The position numbers and the translations under genes are program-made. From CAWGOF01 sp963824225 (lineage in GTDB: Bacteria > Acidobacteriota > Polarisedimenticolia > Polarisedimenticolales > Polarisedimenticolaceae): a stretch of DNA of 64,000 nucleotides. Positions 48,436 to 57,177 of the stretch are shown here, piece after piece. The stretch lies in assembly GCA_963824225.1 (NCBI GenBank), contig CAWGOF010000003.1:1364001-1428000 (forward strand), read 5' to 3'. The notes below the pieces were generated by a model that did not search any database, had not been told where the DNA came from, and saw nothing but the letters and a program-made list of their open reading frames with translations. The first letter of the stretch is position 1. Every line of letters starts with the position of its first letter.

Positions 48436-50244
48436 TCAGGGCGCGAGGTGTCGCAAGAGGAACCGTTCGAGGGCGCGGTAGAAGTCGAACTGGTTCTCCT
48501 CGTTGTGGAACCCGTGGCCCTCGTCGTCCTTGACCATGTACTCGACCGACAGGCCGCGCGCGCGTAGCGCGGACACGATCTGGTCGCTCTCGGCCTGGGG
48601 CACGCGCGGATCGTTGGCCCCCTGGGCCACGAGGACCGGGACGCGGATGCGGTCGGCGTGGAAGAACGGCGACGTCGCGCGCATGCGCTCGGCGTCGCGC
48701 TCGGGATGCCCGACCATCTCGTGCAGCATCTCACGATACGGCCGCCAGTACGGCGGGATCGACTCGTACCACGTGAACAGGTTCGAGATCCCGACGTAGC
48801 TCGCGCCGCAGGCGTAGAGCTCGGGCGTACGCACGAGCCCCGAGAGCACGGCGTAGCCGCCGTAGCTCCCGCCGTAGATCGCCACGCGCCGCGGATCGGC
48901 GATCCCCTGCTCGATGGCCCAGCGCACGGAGTCGGTCAGGTCGTCCTGCATCGCGAGGCCCCACTGGCCGAACCCGGCCTCGAGGAACTGGCGACCGTAG
49001 CCGGCCGAGCCGCGGAAGTTGACCTGCAACACGGCGAAGCCGCGGCTCGCCAGGAACTGCACGTCGGGCTGGAAGCCCCACGAGTCCCGGGCCCACGGTC
49101 CGCCGTGCGGGTTGAGCACGAGCGGCAGGTCGCGCCGCGGCCGGTCGGGCGGCAGGGTCAGATACCCGCGCAGCGGGAGGCCGTCCCGCGCGGCGAAGCG
49201 CACCGGCTCCATCGGGGCCATGCGCTCTTCGGGGAGCCACGGCGAGAGGTCGCAGATCGGCGTGAGCTTCTTCGCGCCGACGTCGAGGAGCCAGTAGCCT
49301 CCGAGCGTCCGATCGCTCCCCGAGTGCACGACGAAGCACCGTTCGTCCCGCGAGTGCGAGATCAGCGTGTTCTCCCGCCCGGAGAGCCGCTCGTCGACGA
49401 GCGCCTGGAGCGCGGCGCGCGTCTCGTCGAGGAACCCGTACTCCAGGCGCTCGGTCTCGTACATCGCGCCGGTCAGGCGGCGCCTGAGGCGCGAATACAG
49501 GACGTGGCCGACATCGACCTGCGGATGCTCGAACACGAGGTTGGTCGTCTTCCCGGTCTTTCCGTCGTACTCGTAGATCGCCGCCGTGTCCCGGCCGACG
49601 TTCGAGCTGACGATGAGGCCGTGCGGGGAAGCGAACGAGAACAGGAGCGGCCGCGCGTACTCCTTGAAATCGTACGTCGCGACCTGCCGCCACGGCTCGG
49701 ACTCGGTATCGCGGTACAGGACGCTGGTGTTCACGCCGTCGGTCGTCACCGCGGCGCGCAGCCGGCCGTCGTGGTCCGTGTACCAGGCCTGGACGTTCCC
49801 CGGGTTTTCGGCCACGAGGCGCATCGCCCCCGTGCGCACGTCGACGTGGAACACGTCGAACACCTGCGGGTCGCGCCGGTTCATCTGGAACAGGATCTCG
49901 TCGTCCCGGTCCTCGAGGTCGTCGACGAGAGCGCACTGGACGCCGTCGAACGGCGTGAGGTCGACCGCGTTCTCGCCGCTCGCATCGACCGCGTGGAGCC
50001 GGTAGTTCTCGTCGCCGCCACGGTCCTGCACGTAGACCAGGCGCGAGTCCGAGGCCCAGAAGAACCCGGCGAGGTCGCGCTCGGTCGAGGCGGTGACGCG
50101 CGTCGTGCGGCCTGTCTCGAGCTCCTGGACGAACAGGTTGAGCCGCCGGTCCCACGGCTCGAGCCACGCCACGCGCGCGCCACTCGGCGACAGGCGCAGC
50201 GTCAGGCGCTGGGGCTTGCGGAAGAAGTCCTCGAGCGGAATCAT
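48436..50244 (-). CDS. S9-family prolyl oligopeptidase-like serine peptidase
   Basis: A 602-aa enzyme with an N-terminal seven-bladed propeller-like region (LRLSPSGARVAWLE, FFWASDSRLVYVQD) and a C-terminal alpha/beta-hydrolase peptidase domain (about 350-602): nucleophile in GGSYGGYAV, acid in QGANDPRVP, and His in DDEGHGF. S9C-type acylaminoacyl-peptidase is the best fit. No signal peptide is seen, so it is cytoplasmic. The ATG overlaps the stop of the hydrolase gene as ATGA; it is the last gene of the tldD-rtcB operon. Confidence 0.9.
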   Translation of the reverse strand: MIPLEDFFRKPQRLTLRLSPSGARVAWLEPWDRRLNLFVQELETGRTTRVTASTERDLAGFFWASDSRLVYVQDRGGDENYRLHAVDASGENAVDLTPFDGVQCALVDDLEDRDDEILFQMNRRDPQVFDVFHVDVRTGAMRLVAENPGNVQAWYTDHDGRLRAAVTTDGVNTSVLYRDTESEPWRQVATYDFKEYARPLLFSFASPHGLIVSSNVGRDTAAIYEYDGKTGKTTNLVFEHPQVDVGHVLYSRLRRRLTGAMYETERLEYGFLDETRAALQALVDERLSGRENTLISHSRDERCFVVHSGSDRTLGGYWLLDVGAKKLTPICDLSPWLPEERMAPMEPVRFAARDGLPLRGYLTLPPDRPRRDLPLVLNPHGGPWARDSWGFQPDVQFLASRGFAVLQVNFRGSAGYGRQFLEAGFGQWGLAMQDDLTDSVRWAIEQGIADPRRVAIYGGSYGGYAVLSGLVRTPELYACGASYVGISNLFTWYESIPPYWRPYREMLHEMVGHPERDAERMRATSPFFHADRIRVPVLVAQGANDPRVPQAESDQIVSALRARGLSVEYMVKDDEGHGFHNEENQFDFYRALERFLLRHLAP

Positions 50245-51134
50245 CGCGCGTCTCCCTCCCGTTCGGCCGTGTCCCGCCACATCCGATCGATCTCGTCGAG
50301 CATCGGCTCGCCGGCCACGAGCGCGAAATCGCCGTGGTCCGCTCCCTCGAGCACGACGAGCCGCACGTCGGGCGCTGCGGCAGCGCCCGCCGCCGCTGCG
50401 GCGGCGCCCGCGGCAGCGGCAATGGCGCGACTCTGCTCGACCGGCACCACGCGGTCCCGGTCGCCGGCGACGACGAGCATGGCACACCGCAGACCGCGCA
50501 CGCGCTCGATCGACGGGTAGTGCTCGACGAGCACGAGCGACACCGGAAGGTACGGGTAGTGCACGTGCGCCACCTCGGCGAGCGTGGAGAACGGCGAGCG
50601 CAGGACGAGCGCGCGGGGCTCGAACTCGGCGGCGAGGCCGAGCGCCACGGCCGCGCCGAGCGACTCGCCGAAGTAGATCAGCCGCGTGGGATCGGCGCCC
50701 TTGTGCTCGACGAGGAACCGCCGCGCCGCGCGGGCGTCCCGCGCGAGGCCGGCCTCGCTCGGCCGTCCGGGGTTCCCGCCGTAGCCGCGGTAGTCGACGA
50801 GCAGCACGGCGAAGCCCCGGCGCGCGAGCCCCGCGGCGATCTCGGCGCGGTTGCCGCGATGGCCCGCGTTTCCCGGCAGCACGAGCACCGTCGCGCGCGG
50901 CGCCGCGGCGTCCGACGCCGCGGCGCCCGACGCCGGCACGTACCACGCGCGGAGACGCAACCCGTCCTCGGTATCGATCTCGACGTCGGTCGCGCCCGAG
51001 AGCCCCGAGGTCGCGACCTCTCGCGGAACGCCGATCGGGAAGTACAGCAGCCGGCGCTGGACCAGGCGCAGCGCGAGAAGCAACGCCGCCGCGAGCGCGA
51101 GCACGATCCCGGAGATGCGCAGCGCAGACGCCAT
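50241..51134 (-). CDS. Membrane-anchored alpha/beta hydrolase (ABHD13/FrsA-like)
   Basis: A 297-aa protein with an N-terminal membrane anchor (ISGIVLALAAALLLALRLV) and an alpha/beta-hydrolase domain: VLVLPGNAGHRGNRAEI (oxyanion), YFGESLGAAVAL (Ser nucleophile), VVAGDRDRVVP (Asp) and GADHGDF (His). An Ala-rich insert (AAAAGAAAAAAGAAAA) precedes the last strand. It resembles the BEM46/ABHD13-type serine hydrolases. It starts 11 bases after rtcB. Confidence 0.85.
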   Translation of the reverse strand: MASALRISGIVLALAAALLLALRLVQRRLLYFPIGVPREVATSGLSGATDVEIDTEDGLRLRAWYVPASGAAASDAAAPRATVLVLPGNAGHRGNRAEIAAGLARRGFAVLLVDYRGYGGNPGRPSEAGLARDARAARRFLVEHKGADPTRLIYFGESLGAAVALGLAAEFEPRALVLRSPFSTLAEVAHVHYPYLPVSLVLVEHYPSIERVRGLRCAMLVVAGDRDRVVPVEQSRAIAAAAGAAAAAAGAAAAPDVRLVVLEGADHGDFALVAGEPMLDEIDRMWRDTAEREGDAR

Positions 51135-51145
51135 CGTGCGATCGC

Positions 51146-52609
51146 TCAGCCCTTGATCACGCCGATCGGACGCATACGGGCGACCTTGCGCGAGAGCCCC
51201 GCGCGGTGCACGACGTCGACCACCTCGTCGACGTCCTTGTACGCCTGCGGCTGCTCCTCGGCGAGGCCGCGCCAGCTCTGCGCGCGGGCCACGACGCCCC
51301 GCGCGCGCAGCTCCTCGTCGATGCGCCGGCCCTGGGACGCCCGGAGCGCGGCGGTGCGGCTCATCGCGCGGCCCGCTCCATGGCACGTCGTGCCGAACGT
51401 CTGCTCCATGCTGCCGGGCTGGCCGACGAGGACCCAGCTCGCGCGCCCCATGTCGCCGGGGATCAGCACCGGCTGGCCGACCGCCCGGTAGCGCTGCGGG
51501 ATCTCGGGATGGCCCGCAGGAAACGCGCGCGTCGCGCCCTTGCGATGGACCCACACGCGACGCGACCGCCCGTCGATCGTGTGCGTCTCGTGCTTCGCGA
51601 TGTTGTGCGCCACGTCGTAGACCAGGGACAGGCCGAGGTCTGCGGCCGAGCGGCCGAACACCTCGGCAAATACGTCGCGCGTCTGGGCCATCAGCAGCTG
51701 GCGGTTGCACCAGGCGAAGTTCCCCGCAGCGCACATCGCACCGAGATACCGCCGCCCTTCCGGGCTCTCGACGGGGGCACAGGCGAGCTGGGCATCGGGC
51801 AGCACGATGCCGTGACGCTCGGGCACGCCGCGCAGGTCGCGCAGCGCGTCGTCGCACACCTGGTAGCCCAGCCCGCGCGATCCGGAGTGGATCATCACGC
51901 ACACCTGGTCCTTGACCAAGCCGAGCGCCTGCGCCGCCGTCTCGTCGCACACCTCGTCGACGACCTGGATCTCGAGGAAGTGGTTCCCCGATCCGAGCGT
52001 CCCGCACTGCGCGGCGCCGCGCGAGATCGCGCGCTCGGAGACGAGATCGGGATCCGCCCCGTCGAGGCAGCCGCGCGCTTCCGTGTGCTCGAGATCGGTC
52101 TCGGTCGCGAGGCCCCGCCCGACGAGGAACGCCGCGCCCTGTCCCATCAGCTGGCGCAGCTCCCGCGCATCGAAGCGGTACGTGCCGCCCCGGCCGACGC
52201 CCGCCGGGACGCGGCGATACAGCGCCTCGACGAGCGTCTCGAGGACCGGCTCGACCTCGCGCCGCGTGAGCTTCGAGCGCACGAGGCGCACGCCGCAGTT
52301 GATGTCGTAGCCCACGCCGCCCGGCGAGATCACGCCGCCCTCGGCGGGATCGGTTGCGCACACGCCGCCGATCGTGAACCCGTAGCCCCAGTGGATGTCG
52401 GGCATCGCCAGGCTCGCGCGCTGGATCCCGGGAAGGAACGCGACGTTCGCCACCTGCTCGGGCGCCTGGTCGTGGCGGATCTGCTCGATCAGCTTTTCAC
52501 TGGCGAAGATCAGGCCGTCGACGCGCATCCCGCGCTTGTAGCTCTTCGGGATGCGCCAGACGCAGTCGCCCGCGCGCTCGAGCGGACCGTCGTACGCTTG
52601 CTTGCCCAC
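51146..52609 (-). CDS. rtcB: RtcB RNA ligase
   Basis: A 487-aa GTP- and Mn2+-dependent RNA ligase that joins 2',3'-cyclic phosphate or 3'-phosphate ends to 5'-OH ends, in tRNA splicing or RNA repair. Metal and guanylate residues are intact: YDINCGVRL (Cys105), GSGNHFLEIQ, MIHSGSRGLG, and TTCHGAGRAMSR with the guanylylated His. GTG at 52609 is chosen; GGAG lies eight bases upstream and the family starts near the 'WRIP' segment. It directly follows archease, the cofactor that makes RtcB multiple-turnover. Confidence 0.95.
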   Translation of the reverse strand: MGKQAYDGPLERAGDCVWRIPKSYKRGMRVDGLIFASEKLIEQIRHDQAPEQVANVAFLPGIQRASLAMPDIHWGYGFTIGGVCATDPAEGGVISPGGVGYDINCGVRLVRSKLTRREVEPVLETLVEALYRRVPAGVGRGGTYRFDARELRQLMGQGAAFLVGRGLATETDLEHTEARGCLDGADPDLVSERAISRGAAQCGTLGSGNHFLEIQVVDEVCDETAAQALGLVKDQVCVMIHSGSRGLGYQVCDDALRDLRGVPERHGIVLPDAQLACAPVESPEGRRYLGAMCAAGNFAWCNRQLLMAQTRDVFAEVFGRSAADLGLSLVYDVAHNIAKHETHTIDGRSRRVWVHRKGATRAFPAGHPEIPQRYRAVGQPVLIPGDMGRASWVLVGQPGSMEQTFGTTCHGAGRAMSRTAALRASQGRRIDEELRARGVVARAQSWRGLAEEQPQAYKDVDEVVDVVHRAGLSRKVARMRPIGVIKG

Positions 52610-52625
52610 GCGACCGTCTCCGCGC

Positions 52626-53044
52626 TCAAACGTCGACGATGAGCTCCGCGACCCATTCCGCACCGTCGCGCTCGACCGACAGCCCATGGTACGTGATCGC
52701 CTTGACCTCGTGCAGTAGGACGATCCCCGGGTCGTCGACCGAGAGCGCGCGGGCTCGGCCCTCGAGGCCGCCCTCGACGAGGACGACGTCGAAGTCGCAG
52801 AGAACGACCCGATCGCGGTCGGAAACGTAGAGCAGCTCGCTCAGCCAGTCGAAGAGCAGCAGGTCTACCCGGTCGCCCTGGACATGGACCTCGACCGGCG
52901 TGGCGGTCGGGCGGTCGGGGAGCGGCTCGGCGATCAGCGAGAAAAGCCCGCGCGCGGCCTCGACCAGGAGACCGGGAAGGTCCGCCGCTCGCGCGCGGAT
53001 CCCGACGTCCGCGGTGTGATCGAACGTCTCGAAAACGGGGACAC
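52626..53044 (-). CDS. Archease, RtcB cofactor (start codon frame-broken)
   Basis: A roughly 139-aa archease. Matches are DHTADVGIRARAADL, LLFDWLSELLYVSD, LCDFDVVLVEG and HEVKAITYHGLSV, ending VAELIVDV before TGA. Archease activates RtcB by helping guanylylate transfer, using its conserved Asp/His. The frame after the upstream TAG (53049) contains no ATG, GTG or TTG. The nearest GTG (53044) is one base out of frame; adding a C to the CCCC run would give MSPVFETFDHTAD and the normal length. Easily missed by gene callers for this reason. It lies between pmbA and rtcB. Confidence 0.85.
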
Positions 53045-53048
53045 GCTC

Positions 53049-54398
53049 CTACACGGCGTCGCTGAGGCTCGAGAACGTGAAGCTCGTGGCCTTGATCGCG
53101 GGCAAGACTGCGTTGCCCTGCCGGACGGCCGGCGTCATGCCCACCACGTTCTGCAGCACCACCGCCGGGCTCTCGTTGAACCGGAAGTTCATCACCGAAT
53201 GACGGACCTTGCCGTCCTCGATGAGCCATACCCCGTCGCGCGTCAGGCCGGTCATCTGCAGCGTCTGCGGATTCACGCTGCGGATGTACCAGAAGTTGGT
53301 CACGAGCAGGCCGCGATCGGTCGACGCGATGAGCGACTCGATCGTCTCGTTGCCGCCGTCGAGAACGAGGTTCGACGGGGTCGGGCTCGGCGCACGGTCG
53401 TTCTTGCGCGCCCAGTACCGGTCGTACCACAGGTTCTTCAGGACGCCGTTCTCGATCCACGTGATCGGCGCCGCGGCGAGCGGCTCGCCGCCGCCGCCAC
53501 CTCCGCCACCGCCGCCGCCGCCGCCCCACGGGCTGCCCGGTCGGCGCGCGTCGTTCGGGTCCGAGCGCAGCGTGACCGATTCGTGGAACAGCTTCTGACC
53601 CAGGAGCGTGCCGCCGTCCTTCTTCGAGAAGTACGAGCGGCCTTCTTCCGCCGTTCGAGCCGAGAACGCGAAGCCCAGGCCGAAGCCGAAGAGACCGGCG
53701 ACCGCCGCGGGCTCGAGGACCACCGTGTAGTCCCCGGGCTCGAGCGCCTTGGGGCTCGCCGAGTCGCGGGCCTTCTGCAGCGCGCGCTTGGCGATCGCTT
53801 CGGCCCCGACGTCGGACAGGCGCCACGATGCCTGCTCGGCCCAGCCCGAGCCTGTGCCGTCGGCCGTCCGCACGGTCGCGCTGAACGAGGCGTCGGTGGC
53901 GCGATGCCAGCCGAAGTTCCCGGCCTTGTTGGCCACGCAGCGCACCGTGCCTTCGTTCGTGAAGAACCCCGAGCTGTTGCAGCCGTCCTTGGCCGCGGGC
54001 GCGGTCACCGCGCGCACACCCGGGATGCGCGATTCGGCCGAGGCCCGCGCCGTCGCGTCGTCCCAGGCCGGGATCGAGAGGTAGCTCTGCTTCGGCAGCG
54101 GCCCGACGTACTCGGGATCGGGCGGAAGCAACCCGGCCAGCTCTTCCGCTCGGCGCATCGCCCGCTCGAGCGCCGCGTCGGACGTCTCGTTCAGCGACAC
54201 GCGCCCGGTGCGCGTCTCGCGCGTCGCCGACACGACCACCGTCAGGCCTTCGGTTGCGCCCGACGTGGTGATCTCGTTGTTCGCGAAGCGCGTGTTCGAG
54301 CCGCGCTCGAAGAGCAACGATACGTTCGCGTCCTCGACCTTAGCGAAGCCCAGCGCGCGCTCGGCGATCTCGCGACACTCCTTCTCGCTCGGTGGCAT
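53049..54398 (-). CDS. pmbA: PmbA/TldE-family protein with poly-Gly insert
   Basis: A 449-aa partner of TldD; the TldD-TldE complex is a metallopeptidase that processes modified peptides such as microcin B17 and the CcdA antitoxin. N-terminal half carries FANNEITTSGATEGLTVVVS; C-terminal patches include GLTRDGVWLIEDGKV and NFRFNESP. TldE members lack the zinc motif, as here. An unusual run of 13 Gly codons lies within the C-terminal half. The ATG at 54398 lies four bases after the tldD stop. No signal peptide, unlike its TldD partner. Confidence 0.88.
   Translation of the reverse strand: MPPSEKECREIAERALGFAKVEDANVSLLFERGSNTRFANNEITTSGATEGLTVVVSATRETRTGRVSLNETSDAALERAMRRAEELAGLLPPDPEYVGPLPKQSYLSIPAWDDATARASAESRIPGVRAVTAPAAKDGCNSSGFFTNEGTVRCVANKAGNFGWHRATDASFSATVRTADGTGSGWAEQASWRLSDVGAEAIAKRALQKARDSASPKALEPGDYTVVLEPAAVAGLFGFGLGFAFSARTAEEGRSYFSKKDGGTLLGQKLFHESVTLRSDPNDARRPGSPWGGGGGGGGGGGGGEPLAAAPITWIENGVLKNLWYDRYWARKNDRAPSPTPSNLVLDGGNETIESLIASTDRGLLVTNFWYIRSVNPQTLQMTGLTRDGVWLIEDGKVRHSVMNFRFNESPAVVLQNVVGMTPAVRQGNAVLPAIKATSFTFSSLSDAV
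53487..53525 (-). repeat. 13-codon poly-glycine tract in pmbA
   Basis: Thirteen consecutive glycine codons (GGC, GGT and GGA mixed) with flanks RRPGSPW and EPLAA. Because codons are mixed, only parts are simple GGC repeats; length may still vary between strains. Confidence 0.8.
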
Positions 54399-54402
54399 CG
54401 GC

Positions 54403-56030
54403 TCACTCCGTCCGCAGCACACGGATCTGACGAAACAGGGTCGGCGAGCAGCCGTGGCTCATCGCGTTCGTCTGGCCCGGCTGCCCCTTGCCGTCGTTCC
54501 CCAGGCCGACGTTCTCCCAGAACCGCTTGTCCGCGATCGCCGAGCATGCGCCCCAGAAGTCGGTGGTCTTGCTCTGGTAGGCCACATCGGCGAGCATCCG
54601 GCCGCGCTTCCCGCCCTTGATCTCCCAGAACGCGTCGCCGCCGAACTGGAAGTTGTAGCGCTGCTGGTCGATCGAGTACGAGCCGCGGCCGTCGATCAGC
54701 ACGCCGTCGTCGACCATGCCGATCAGGTCGTCGAGGCTCGTGCCGTCCTTCCCCGGCTCGAGCCACACGTTGGGCATGCGCTGGAACGGGATGCTGTCGA
54801 AGCTGTCGGCGTGGCAGCAGCCGCGCGACGCGCTCTCGCCCACCAGGTGCGCCTGGTCGCGCGATCGTCTGATACGCCATGGAACACGCCGCTGCTTGAG
54901 GATGTGCCAGCGACGTGGCCTTGACCCCATCGTCGTCGTAGCCGACGGTCGACATCGCCTTGGGCAGCAGTCGGTCGCCGACGACGTTGACGAGCGGCGA
55001 GCCGAAGCGGAGCTTGCCCATGACCTTCTCCGGCGGCGCGACGAACGACGTGCCGGCGAAGTTCGCCTCGTAGCCCAGCGCACGATCGAGCTCGGTCGAA
55101 TGTCCGATCGACTCGTGGATCGTCAGCCCGAGGTGCGACGGCAAGAGCACGAGGTCCTTGAGCCCCGGCTCGACCGACGGCGCAGCGAGGTGCTCGACCG
55201 CCTCCTCGGCCACGCGCCGCGCGGCGCTCCGCATGCCGCAGGCCTCGACGTGCTCGTAGCCGCCCGTCACCGGGACGACCTGGAACGAGCGCGACTTGCT
55301 CTTGCGCGTCTTGACGTCGACCGCGGTCGCGCTGAACCCCGGATAGGTCTGCAGGATCAGCTGCTGGATCGACGATCCCTCGGTCGAGGCGAAGTACTTG
55401 TCCTCGGTCCGGAACGTCAAGGACGACGAGACGTTCACGATCCCCGTGACCTGCCGGGCCGTCTCGTGGATCTCGCTGCAACACGGCGAGCTGCTCGGCG
55501 ACCGGCACGTCGAACGGGTTCTTCTCGAACGGCGTCGTGTAGCGGTCGCGATACGCCGGGACCGGGGCCAGCTCGATCGGTCGTCGAGCGAGCGCGGCGT
55601 TGGCCTTGGCGATCGCCACGGCCTCGCTCGTCACCCGCGCGATCTCGTCCTTCTCGACGCGCGGGCTTGCGGCGAAGCCCCACACGCCGTTGCGCAGCAC
55701 GCGCACGCCGAAGCCGAACGACTCGCTCTCGGTCGCGCTCGGGACGTGGTTGAACTTCCGCGCCTCGGCCCCGGCCGAGCGGTCGGGGCTCGTGCGCATC
55801 CCGACCGAGCGGTTGCGGTACCGGTTGATCCGGATGTCGGCGTAGCTGCAGCCGAGCTTGCGCGCGCGGTCGAGGGCGACCGCGCCGAGCCGCTCGAGAT
55901 CGGCGAGCCCGAGAGCGGGTGCGCGGGCGGGCGGCGCGGCGAACGCCGGCACGCGGAGCAGGTCCGCGACGGCCGTCGCCGCCGCTGCGGCGCCGAGGGT
56001 CCACAGCACGTCCCGGCGTGAGGGCGACAC
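54403..56030 (-). pseudogene. tldD: TldD with Tat signal, frame broken by four indels as sequenced
   Basis: With four corrections this is a 541-aa TldD metallopeptidase. The N-terminus is a Tat signal (SRRDVLWTLGAAAAATAVA), then CSYADIRINRYRN, the zinc site LTIHESIGHSTELDRALG, and patches LVGESASRGCC and GMVDDGVLIDGRGSYSI. Extra bases lie near 55475, 54910 and 54891; one base is missing near 54853. The corrected length is divisible by three and no stop codons arise, so sequence error is likely. It is the first gene of the operon with pmbA. If real, loss of TldD would leave PmbA without its catalytic subunit. Confidence 0.85.
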
Positions 56031-56078
56031 GGCGGGCCTCCTTTCGAGCGGGAACGGCGTAGCTTACCATGGCACGTC

Positions 56079-57173
56079 GTGCGGACCACGATCCTCAGCG
56101 TCGTCGGGGCGCGGCCCAACTTCCTCAAGGCGGCGCCGCTACACCGGGAGTTCCTCGAGCACCCCGATCGGATCGCGAGCGTGCTGGTCCACACCGGCCA
56201 GCACTACGACTTCGCCCTGTCCGCGGCGTTCTTCCGGGACCTCGAGCTGAGCGAGCCCGACCACCACCTGGAGGTCGGATCGGGATCGCACGCCGTGCAG
56301 ACGGCGGCGGTGATGGTGCGGTTCGAGGAGGTCGTGCGAGCGCGGCGGCCCGACTGGGTCGTCGTGTTCGGCGACGTGAACTCGACGCTCGCCTGCGCGC
56401 TCGTGTGCGCGAAGGAGAAGATCCCGCTGGCCCACGTCGAGGCCGGGCTGCGGAGCTTCGATCGGTCGATGCCCGAGGAGATCAACCGCGTGCTGACCGA
56501 CCGGGTGTCCGATCGGCTGTTCGTGACCGAGGCCGCGGGGGTGGACAACTTGCGGCGCGAGGGGCTGCCCGACGTCCGGATCCACCTCGTGGGCAACATT
56601 CTGATCGACACGCTGCTGCGGTTCCGCGAGCGCGCGCTCGGCTCGGACATCCTCGGCCGCCTGGGCCAGACGCCACGGAGCTACCTCGTGTGGACGATGC
56701 ACCGGGCGGGAACGGTCGACTCGGAGGACCGGCTCCGCAGCTCGGTCGACCTGCTGCGCCGCGCGGCCGAGCGCGCGCCGATCGTGTTCCCGGTCCATCC
56801 GCGCACGCAGCGTAGCCTCGAGCGCTGTGGGCTGTGGGCCGCGCTGCGCTCGACCCCCGCGCTCACGCTGACCGAGCCCCTGGGGTACCTGGACTTCCTG
56901 TGCCTCGTCGCGTGCTCGATGGGCGTGGTGTCGGACTCGGGCGGCGTGCAGGCCGAGACGACGTTCCTCGACGTGCCGTGTTTGACCCTGCGCACCGAGA
57001 CCGAGCAGCCGGTGACGGTCGAGCGCGGCACGAACCGCCTGGTCGGCCTCGACGCCGAGCTCGTCCTGCGCTCGGTCGACGAGATCCGCGAGGGTCGAGC
57101 CAAGCGCGCGTGTCCGATCCCGGGCTGGGACGGCCGGACCGCGGCCCGCATCACCCGGGTGATGCTCGCGTAA
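56079..57173 (+). CDS. wecB: UDP-N-acetylglucosamine 2-epimerase
   Basis: A 364-aa non-hydrolysing epimerase converting UDP-GlcNAc to UDP-ManNAc, a precursor for surface polysaccharide. Recognisable parts: VGARPNFLKAAPLH, TGQHYDFALS, VFGDVNSTLA, LAHVEAGLRSFD, MPEEINRVLTD and SDSGGVQAETT. The usual HRREN is HRAGT here. GTG at 56079; an ATG at 56069 is in another frame. It starts a run of glycan genes. Confidence 0.92.
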   Translation: MRTTILSVVGARPNFLKAAPLHREFLEHPDRIASVLVHTGQHYDFALSAAFFRDLELSEPDHHLEVGSGSHAVQTAAVMVRFEEVVRARRPDWVVVFGDVNSTLACALVCAKEKIPLAHVEAGLRSFDRSMPEEINRVLTDRVSDRLFVTEAAGVDNLRREGLPDVRIHLVGNILIDTLLRFRERALGSDILGRLGQTPRSYLVWTMHRAGTVDSEDRLRSSVDLLRRAAERAPIVFPVHPRTQRSLERCGLWAALRSTPALTLTEPLGYLDFLCLVACSMGVVSDSGGVQAETTFLDVPCLTLRTETEQPVTVERGTNRLVGLDAELVLRSVDEIREGRAKRACPIPGWDGRTAARITRVMLA

Positions 57174-57177
57174 CGGG

